Assembly (NCBI GenBank): GCA_021796015.1
Contig: JAJYOT010000078.1
Coordinates: 1-5,052 of the forward strand
DNA from: a bacterium
Lineage (GTDB): Bacteria; Elusimicrobiota; Elusimicrobia; UBA1565; UBA9628
Length of the DNA stretch: 5,052 nucleotides
Direction of reading: 5' to 3'
Below, piece by piece: positions 1 through 3,647 of this stretch (position 1 is the first letter of the stretch; each line of letters opens with the position of its first letter). The notes under the pieces were generated by a model, which was given only the letters and a program-made list of their open reading frames with translations, was not told the DNA's origin and searched no databases. The translations under genes and the position numbers were made by a program.

Positions 1-395
1 GAAGACGCTTTTTTTTCGACCCAATAATGGCGAGAAAGCTTGAGCGCGGCTTCCACCGCTTCAGAACCGCTGGAAAGAAAATAAAATTTATCGAGCCCGC
101 GCGGAGAAAGCCCGGCCAGTTGAGAAGCCAATTTCTCGACAACCTCGGTCGTAAAAGCCGTTCCATTGACATAGGCGACCTTTTCAAGTTGCTCAGAAAC
201 CGCTTTCGCGATTTCAGGAACTCCGTGGCCGATGTTGGCGACAAAAGCGCCTGAACAGGCGTCTAAATAGCGTTTTCCCGCGTCGTCAAAAAGCCAAACG
301 CCTTCCCCATGGGAAATTTTGGGATAAGCGCGATTTAAATTTCGGTAGAAAACCGAGCTCTCCGGATAGCGCAACTTTTTTTCCGCGCGGCTCAT
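1..395 (-). CDS. Class-III PLP-dependent aminotransferase, N-terminal part (runs off the left edge)
   Basis: Translation from the ATG at 395 gives 131 residues beginning MSRAEKKLRYPESSVFYRNL and running off the window. Visible family features are the N-terminal strand segment with GEGVWLFDDAGKRYLDACSG (about residues 30-49), the NIGHG turn (54-58), and the PLP-phosphate-binding region FLSSGSEAVEAALKLSRHYW (about 107-126). These are characteristic of class-III (acetylornithine/ornithine/omega-amino-acid type) aminotransferases, cytosolic enzymes that move an amino group between an amine or amino acid and a keto acid using PLP. The catalytic lysine lies in the missing C-terminal part, so the substrate cannot be assigned. 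The start is supported by AAAGGA four bases upstream (400-405) and by an ATGA overlap with the short ORF at 392-505. A link to beta-alanine metabolism through nearby panD is possible but only inferred from position. Confidence 0.9.
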   Translation of the reverse strand, partial: MSRAEKKLRYPESSVFYRNLNRAYPKISHGEGVWLFDDAGKRYLDACSGAFVANIGHGVPEIAKAVSEQLEKVAYVNGTAFTTEVVEKLASQLAGLSPRGLDKFYFLSSGSEAVEAALKLSRHYWVEKKAS

Positions 396-505
396 GGTTT
401 CCTTTCGTACAAAATCTGGAGCCAACCATTTCTGACCGAATATAAATGAGGAAATGCCGCTTCCAGATTCTGTTTAAGAGAGCGGCCTTGTCCAAGCTCG
501 GTCAT
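392..505 (-). CDS. Possible 37-residue ORF between the dipeptidase and the aminotransferase
   Basis: The ATG at 505 opens a 37-codon frame (MTELGQGRSLKQNLEAAFPH and 17 more residues) whose TGA overlaps the aminotransferase ATG as ATGA. That arrangement is typical of translational coupling. I do not recognise the peptide; it has no obvious membrane segment or motif. The purine run AAGGA sits only one base before the ATG, too close for a normal Shine-Dalgarno. A TACAAT hexamer (512-517) lies six bases upstream, so a leaderless transcript is conceivable, but no convincing -35 is present. The frame is also open upstream, back to the dipeptidase stop with which it is in phase, so it may instead be a remnant tail or untranslated spacer. 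I rate it uncertain; the overlap is the only positive evidence. Confidence 0.3.
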   Translation of the reverse strand: MTELGQGRSLKQNLEAAFPHLYSVRNGWLQILYERKP

Positions 506-544
506 TTCCTTATTGTAGAAAATTAAAACCGGAAAACCCTTATT

Positions 545-1168
545 TTAAAGGGACGTCAGCGGAACATTTTCAATGGGAAATTTTTTCCAGCCCTTGGCGT
601 CAAAATGCCACCATTCGGTGGGAAGCCCTATAAACCCATGCCGCTCCATGACGCTTTCCAGAAGTTTCATGTTTTTCCGGGCCAAAGGGCTAGAACCCTT
701 AAAATTTCGATGGGCTCGTTCGGTGAAATTATCAAAACCGGAGGGCATGACGAGCTCATGCCCGGCGGCATCCGCCAAGGACACATCCACCGCCGCGCCT
801 CGGTTGTGCCGCGAACCCTTGGCAGGGTCGGCGACGTACCTTTCATCCGGAACGAGAGCCCAGAATTGTTTCTGGATTGAGAGCGGGCGATAGCAGTCGA
901 AAATGACCAGGCGAAGCCCCCGGGATTCAAAGTCCTTAGCCGCCTTCAAAAGTTTTTGGGCGACGCTTTTTCTCAACAAGCACCTCGCCACGGGATAAAC
1001 CGCCTGATGCGTGAAGTTATTTTTAGTCGCGTAGCGAATGTCCAAAACGACGCGGGAATCAAGCTTTGAAAAATCAACCATCTGGACCGCTTCTGATGAA
1101 CGCAAAGAAGACGCAAGCGCGCTTAAAGGCGAAGTCCAAAATAAGAAAAAGAAAACGCAGGTTTTCAA
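545..1168 (-). CDS. Exported D-alanyl-D-alanine dipeptidase, peptidase family M15D (VanX/DdpX type)
   Basis: From the proposed TTG start this is a 207-residue zinc peptidase that hydrolyses D-Ala-D-Ala. The hydrophobic N-terminus MKTCVFFFLFWTSPLSALAS is a good signal peptide, with likely cleavage after ALA at residue 19, placing the enzyme in the periplasm. Catalytic motifs are complete: FDCYRPLS with the conserved Arg94, SRHNRGAAVDVS with zinc ligands His121 and Asp128, and EWWHFD with Glu185 as general base and His188 as third ligand. Periplasmic members usually recycle D-Ala-D-Ala from peptidoglycan turnover; no vanH or vanA neighbours support a resistance role. The frame is open back to an ATG at 1357, but that start would overlap the zinc-ribbon gene by 146 bases and bury the signal peptide. 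No ATG or GTG, and no other TTG, lies between the zinc-ribbon stop and 1168. The TTG sits inside an 18-bp repeat shared with the panD stop region. A TATAAA hexamer (1194-1199) could serve a local promoter. Confidence 0.85.
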   Translation of the reverse strand: MKTCVFFFLFWTSPLSALASSLRSSEAVQMVDFSKLDSRVVLDIRYATKNNFTHQAVYPVARCLLRKSVAQKLLKAAKDFESRGLRLVIFDCYRPLSIQKQFWALVPDERYVADPAKGSRHNRGAAVDVSLADAAGHELVMPSGFDNFTERAHRNFKGSSPLARKNMKLLESVMERHGFIGLPTEWWHFDAKGWKKFPIENVPLTSL

Positions 1169-1177
1169 AAGCTTTGA
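1160..1177. repeat. 18-bp direct repeat, copy 1
   Basis: GGTTTTCAAAAGCTTTGA is identical to 2986-3003 in the same orientation. The match ends in mismatches on both sides (1159/2985 and 1178/3004). This copy contains the proposed TTG start of the dipeptidase; the other contains the panD stop codon. The core TCAAA-AGC-TTTGA is itself a short inverted repeat. Confidence 0.9.
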
Positions 1178-1211
1178 TTTTCTAAGTCGGTTTTTTATAG
1201 CGTTTCCAAAT

Positions 1212-1844
1212 CTACCTTTGTCTTTGGAATTTAGATGCGTATTGTTTGAGTCTAGTCGCCTGTAGTAATTCGGCGTCACAATCAGCGCATTTAACCATGA
1301 CCGCGTTAAACAGTTGCTTGCATCGGGGGCAAACATACAAAACGGAGGGATCAACATATTCGACTAATTCCGCTAAGGTTAAGAAGGCCCCACACGAACA
1401 TTTTCCCTCTCTACATGGCGTTGAACATCGTGGGCAGGAAATCGTTTTTCCCGTATCTTTGAAAACAATGCCGCACCCGTCGCACTGAATCGCAGCTAAG
1501 TCATTTTCATTACCACAAACAGGACATTCCCAGGTCTCGCTTTTCTTCGGTTGGAATCTAGCATTCTGAATATTGGAAAATTCAGTCAGAAATTCACCGC
1601 AACTGGCATCTACCGCAAGCTCTAAGGGGATACCGGCGCGGAGCTTCCCCTGAATCAACTGACTCAATTTCCGGCTAGACAATTGCGTTGACGTCTCTGC
1701 GGCGTGGAGGGAATCATCCTTGCCTTCTACAACTGCTCTGGAATCTTCAATCGTTTCGGCCTCTTTATCCAGAGGATTGCTGCATTGATTGCAGTAGTCG
1801 GCATCATCTTTGTTTTCACCGCAGCACTTCGAGCATATAATCAT
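1212..1844 (-). CDS. Four-zinc-ribbon cysteine-rich protein, function unknown
   Basis: A 210-residue soluble protein with four CxxC-pair zinc ribbons: C4/C7 with C18/C21 at the N-terminus, then C107/C110 with C121/C124, C137/C140 with C149/C151 (C144 nearby), and C172/C175 with C186/C189. Between the first ribbon and the rest is an acidic, probably flexible linker followed by a helical stretch (about residues 25-100). There is no signal peptide or membrane segment. Arrays like this usually bind zinc structurally and mediate protein or nucleic-acid contacts; no enzymatic motif is visible. The gene lies 34 bases downstream of the SPFH stop, so the two are likely co-transcribed and may act together. 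The ATG has only a weak upstream purine stretch (GGGGA, about 13 bases away), so coupling to SPFH translation is likely. A more precise function cannot be given. Confidence 0.85.
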   Translation of the reverse strand: MIICSKCCGENKDDADYCNQCSNPLDKEAETIEDSRAVVEGKDDSLHAAETSTQLSSRKLSQLIQGKLRAGIPLELAVDASCGEFLTEFSNIQNARFQPKKSETWECPVCGNENDLAAIQCDGCGIVFKDTGKTISCPRCSTPCREGKCSCGAFLTLAELVEYVDPSVLYVCPRCKQLFNAVMVKCADCDAELLQATRLKQYASKFQRQR

Positions 1845-1874
1845 GGCGGGCCCATATCCCCGATTTGAAACTCT

Positions 1875-2819
1875 TCAGCGTTCCTGAACTTTAGGAGAAA
1901 GTTGTAGATTATCGGTCTGCATTCCGTCGATTCCTTGAATGATACGCGTAGCCGCGCCGGAGCCACTATCCATAAAGATTACTTTCCCTTGAGCATGGTC
2001 AGCGACATATTTCAATGCGTCCGTATATTCGAGGTAAAGCAAAAAATTTGAATCGACTCCCGCGACTTTCAGACTCTCTGCCGCGTCCTTCATGCCATCG
2101 GCTATATTCTTACGGAATAAGGCGAGGCCCTCCCCCCGCAAAGCGGACGCCTTCTTTTCCGCTTCGGCACCGATAGTCTTGTAGGCCGCTTCCGCTTCCG
2201 CGTCTTTCGTCCGCTTGACCAAAAGCGCCGCTCCTTCATTCTCAGCAGCGGCCAACAAATTCTTGGATGATACTACCCGCGCCATGGAGTCAATAATCTC
2301 CTTGTCGAAAGTCATATCCGTGATTTGTATGTCTCTGACAACATAGCCCCAGGAAGAAATGACTTCGTCCAAATTCTTCTTCGTATGATCGACGATTTCT
2401 GCGCGCATACCCAAAATTTGCGCCTGTTTGGTGGTCGCCACAAACTGACGAATCGATCCATCAATGGTTCGTTGAAGCGCCAGAAGAAATTCTTGATGGG
2501 TAGCAAAGCTGAAAGTCGCCCTTTTGATGCATTCCTCCGTTGAATCGGCGACAGAGTAGACAATCATCGTTGAGAATTTCACGTTAGCCTGATCTTGCGT
2601 GATAGCTTGAAACTCCAGTTCTAACGCCCGGTTTTGCAGCGATAGCCGGAAGTAAACGAATTCCCAAGGAAGTTTGAAGTTTAATCCTTCGCGCAAGATT
2701 TTTCTATACTTGCCAAAAACAGTTACGATAGCAACTGTCGCTTGTCCAACGGCTGTTATCATTGACAAGATCAAGATTAGGCAAACAATCCCGATAGCAA
2801 GCGCCATTAATGGTTCCAT
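1875..2819 (-). CDS. SPFH/band-7 (stomatin/prohibitin/HIR-like) membrane-anchored protein
   Basis: A 314-residue protein with one N-terminal transmembrane helix (about residues 5-24). It is followed by an SPFH/band-7 domain (about 25-180), including TVAIVTVFGKYRKILREGLN, the AITQDQANVKFSTMIVYSV strand pair, and SSWGYVVRDIQITDMTFDKE near its end. An Ala/Glu/Lys-rich helix (about 180-235, AEAEAAYKTIGAEAEKKASA) resembles the oligomerisation coiled coil of flotillins and plant hypersensitive-induced-reaction proteins. A C-terminal region with FLLYLEYTDALKYVADHAQG follows. SPFH proteins form large ring or cage assemblies in membranes, often regulating a protease or organising lipid domains; the partner here is unknown. 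No NfeD-type gene is next to it; a zinc-ribbon gene follows instead. The start is firmly set by AAGGAGG seven bases upstream. Length and domain order are normal, with no sign of truncation. Confidence 0.95.
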   Translation of the reverse strand: MEPLMALAIGIVCLILILSMITAVGQATVAIVTVFGKYRKILREGLNFKLPWEFVYFRLSLQNRALELEFQAITQDQANVKFSTMIVYSVADSTEECIKRATFSFATHQEFLLALQRTIDGSIRQFVATTKQAQILGMRAEIVDHTKKNLDEVISSWGYVVRDIQITDMTFDKEIIDSMARVVSSKNLLAAAENEGAALLVKRTKDAEAEAAYKTIGAEAEKKASALRGEGLALFRKNIADGMKDAAESLKVAGVDSNFLLYLEYTDALKYVADHAQGKVIFMDSGSGAATRIIQGIDGMQTDNLQLSPKVQER

Positions 2820-2826
2820 GTTGTTT

Positions 2827-2833
2827 CCTCCTT
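2827..2833 (-). promoter_or_regulatory. Strong Shine-Dalgarno of the SPFH gene
   Basis: On the minus strand AAGGAGG lies seven bases before the ATG at 2819. It is the best ribosome-binding site in the window and fixes the SPFH start. The neighbouring genes rely on weak sites or start/stop overlaps, so this gene is set up for independent, efficient translation. Confidence 0.85.
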
Positions 2834-2846
2834 GAAGATTTTACGC

Positions 2847-2875
2847 TTTTTACCGCTCTTCGTTTCCATAATCAA
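2847..2875 (-). promoter_or_regulatory. Candidate sigma70-type promoter for the SPFH/zinc-ribbon pair
   Basis: Minus-strand TTGATT (2870-2875, 4 of 6 to consensus), a 17-base spacer, then TAAAAA (2847-2852, 4 of 6). A second -10-like TAAAAT (2838-2843) is near but lacks a spaced -35. The leader would be about 20 to 25 bases, just covering the strong ribosome-binding site. The match is modest and could be chance in an AT-rich leader. Confidence 0.28.
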
Positions 2876-2994
2876 TTTAGGAACTCGTCGAAATTCCATC
2901 CACCTTCACAGTGTAACAGATTTTTAGTGATATGGCCGCGACCATGAATCAGGCTCTCTCTAATAAGGATTTTTTCACCCTTCAGGGTTTTCAA
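2872..2994 (-). CDS. Possible 40-codon ORF after panD (TTG start) or relic coding tail
   Basis: Immediately after panD an open frame runs from TTG (2994-2992), overlapping the panD TGA as TTGA, to a TGA at 2872-2874. It begins MKTLKGEKILIRESLIHGRG and ends with GGWNFDEFLN. The frame is also open upstream inside panD back to a TAA, so the TTG is only one possible start. The composition looks protein-like (charged, with a Trp-rich end), but I do not recognise a family, and no Shine-Dalgarno is evident. It fills almost all of the space between panD and the SPFH leader. It could be a small coupled gene, the 3' end of a gene carried in with the SPFH segment, or noncoding. Confidence 0.2.
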   Translation of the reverse strand: MKTLKGEKILIRESLIHGRGHITKNLLHCEGGWNFDEFLN

Positions 2995-3003
2995 AAGCTT
3001 TGA
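2986..3003. repeat. 18-bp direct repeat, copy 2
   Basis: Identical to 1160-1177 in the same orientation. It covers the last four codons of panD including the TGA stop (2991-2993), plus five bases beyond. Because it lies at the 3' end of a conserved gene, an insertion here would keep panD intact, the usual pattern for attachment-like sites. Confidence 0.9.
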
Positions 3004-3380
3004 ATCACTTCTTCCGGGGAAAGGTGATCTTCTTTCGGCGACAAAAACTTAACGAAGCGGTTCCTTTTATCGAGGAGAATGGAGGTCGGCTTGATCGGCT
3101 TATCCGAAAGCTCAAAACCCATGATAATGATCTCTTCCCCCGCCTTAATTAAATGCGCGGCGGCCCCGTTCATGGTGATGACTCCGGAATCCCGGGGAGA
3201 GGCAATAACATAGGTCTCAAGACGCGCGCCGGAGGTGTTGCTGACGACCAAAACCCTTTCCCCAATCCAAAGCCCGGTTTTTTCGATGAGGTTTTGATCG
3301 ATGGCGATGGAACCGACATAACTCACATCCGCACCGGTGACGGTGGCTTTATGAATTTTTGAACGCAAAACCCAACGCAT
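2991..3380 (-). CDS. panD: Aspartate 1-decarboxylase (pyruvoyl enzyme) precursor
   Basis: A 129-residue precursor of the cytosolic enzyme that converts L-aspartate to beta-alanine and CO2 for pantothenate and coenzyme A synthesis. The start MRWVLRSKIHKATVTGADVS aligns with the family. Self-cleavage at YVGS (Gly23-Ser24) would make the beta chain and an alpha chain whose Ser24 becomes the pyruvoyl group. Conserved active-site residues present are Lys8, His10, Tyr21, Arg53, Thr56 and Tyr57 in ARLETYV, and Asn71 in MNGAAA, each one position lower than in the E. coli enzyme. Length is close to the E. coli enzyme (126). The C-terminal tail after about residue 90 is the usual variable part. The frame is open to an ATG at 3452, but that extension is inside the repeat element and is not PanD-like. 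GGAG four bases before the ATG comes from the element's terminal repeat. Confidence 0.95.
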   Translation of the reverse strand: MRWVLRSKIHKATVTGADVSYVGSIAIDQNLIEKTGLWIGERVLVVSNTSGARLETYVIASPRDSGVITMNGAAAHLIKAGEEIIIMGFELSDKPIKPTSILLDKRNRFVKFLSPKEDHLSPEEVIQSF

Positions 3381-3381
3381 T

Positions 3382-3405
3382 AGGCTCCATGACAAAATAA
3401 TATGG
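3382..3405 (+). repeat. Terminal inverted repeat, panD-proximal arm (24 bp)
   Basis: Starts AGGCTCCATGACAAAATAAT and ends TATGG. It is the exact reverse complement of 3624-3647. The outermost base also belongs to the flanking TTA repeat, so the element proper may start at 3383. Confidence 0.92.
3385..3388 (-). promoter_or_regulatory. panD Shine-Dalgarno supplied by the terminal inverted repeat
   Basis: Minus-strand GGAG, four bases (CCTA) before the panD ATG, is part of the inverted-repeat end of the element. Before insertion the equivalent site would have been the GGAG in the ettA tail (minus strand of 3653-3656), six bases from the same ATG. The insertion therefore replaced one ribosome-binding site with another. 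Confidence 0.6.
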
Positions 3406-3439
3406 GCATTTGGAAGAGCGAGACTGAGCTGAATTCGAG

Positions 3440-3483
3440 GCGCGAGGAGCAAGCATAGCTTAAGCTATGTGCGCGACGAGCAA
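3440..3483. repeat. Two 13-bp direct repeats around a palindrome
   Basis: GCGCGAGGAGCAA (3440-3452) and GCGCGACGAGCAA (3471-3483) differ at one base and flank the palindrome at 3454-3469. This modular repeat-palindrome-repeat block is the most structured part of the element's interior. Confidence 0.75.
3454..3469. repeat. 16-bp perfect palindrome inside the element
   Basis: CATAGCTTAAGCTATG equals its own reverse complement. It could be a dimeric protein binding site, a resolution or nicking point, or simply the centre of a foldback structure. Confidence 0.85.
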
Positions 3484-3623
3484 CAAAGAAGTCGGCCAGG
3501 ATTGCTCTTCCCCTTTGGGGCCAGGCGATTTTGTGCTGCGACTGCGTCGTTTGTCGCTCGCATACGTTCAGTATTCTCACTCCTTACTCCTTGTCTCGCT
3601 CCAAACTTGCCTGGCCAAATTGT

Positions 3624-3647
3624 CCATATTATTTTGTCATGGAGCCT
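3624..3647 (-). repeat. Terminal inverted repeat, ettA-proximal arm (24 bp)
   Basis: Exact reverse complement of 3382-3405. Its outermost base is the last base of the ettA TAA stop codon, so the element begins exactly where ettA ends. Confidence 0.92.

Larger units (their letters stand above)
1178..3003. mobile_element. Candidate inserted segment (1826 bp) carrying the SPFH and zinc-ribbon genes
   Basis: The segment is delimited by the 18-bp direct repeat, counting one repeat copy as part of the insertion. It holds the SPFH gene, the zinc-ribbon gene, a 40-codon open frame and a possible promoter, but no recombinase or transposase. Collapsing the two repeats into one restores panD directly followed by the dipeptidase with a 4-base TTGA stop/start overlap, a natural operon junction. 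The zinc-ribbon gene also looks AT-richer: single 60-base lines I counted there were 43% and 47% GC, against 60% and 63% in two ettA lines, although SPFH lines vary from 42% to 62%. Mechanism is unknown: a tyrosine recombinase acting in trans, or recombination at a short repeat, would both leave such a duplication. Chance repetition of the 18-mer is the main alternative. Confidence 0.4.
3383..3646. mobile_element. MITE-like non-autonomous element, 264 bp
   Basis: The segment begins and ends with inverted repeats. GGCTCCATGACAAAATAATA at the left is mirrored at the right, and the perfect arms total 24 bases with the adjoining base. The arms extend imperfectly through TATGG(G/A)CA(A)TTTGG. A further inner pair, GAGCGAGAC (3416-3424) and GTCTCGCTC (3593-3601), also mirrors. 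It is flanked by a 3-bp direct repeat, TTA on the plus strand at 3380-3382 and 3647-3649, consistent with a target-site duplication (or a 2-bp TA). The interior holds a 16-bp palindrome, near-duplicate 13-mers and a CCCC-TTT-GGGG hairpin (3510-3520), and no transposase. Open frames crossing it run into ettA antisense and are not gene-like. It fills the whole ettA-panD gap and would be transcribed as a structured RNA in the operon. Confidence 0.8.

Noticed and set aside
286..495. Minus-strand 69-codon frame across the aminotransferase start
   Set aside because: It overlaps the clearly conserved aminotransferase N-terminus in another frame and has no recognisable content.
573..930. Several overlapping frames opposite or within the dipeptidase gene
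   Set aside because: The dipeptidase frame carries complete catalytic motifs; the others are shadows of it.
1169..1357. N-terminal extension of the dipeptidase to the ATG at 1357
   Set aside because: It would overlap the zinc-ribbon gene by 146 bases and place about 60 non-conserved residues before the signal peptide.
2977..2988. ACCCTTCAGGGT hairpin as a terminator after panD
   Set aside because: The stem is only 4-5 bp, and in the direction of panD transcription it is followed by an A-run, not a T-run.
3396..3404. Minus-strand TATTAT in the terminal repeat as a panD promoter
   Set aside because: The -10-like hexamer has no recognisable -35 at a 17-base spacing; kept only as a remote possibility.
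3381..3452. N-terminal extension of panD to the ATG at 3452
   Set aside because: The extra 24 residues lie inside the repeat element and do not resemble PanD; the ATG at 3380 aligns with the family start and has GGAG upstream.
3510..3520. CCCC-TTT-GGGG hairpin as an ettA terminator
   Set aside because: Short stem with no adjacent T-tract on the minus strand; better explained as part of the element's foldback structure.
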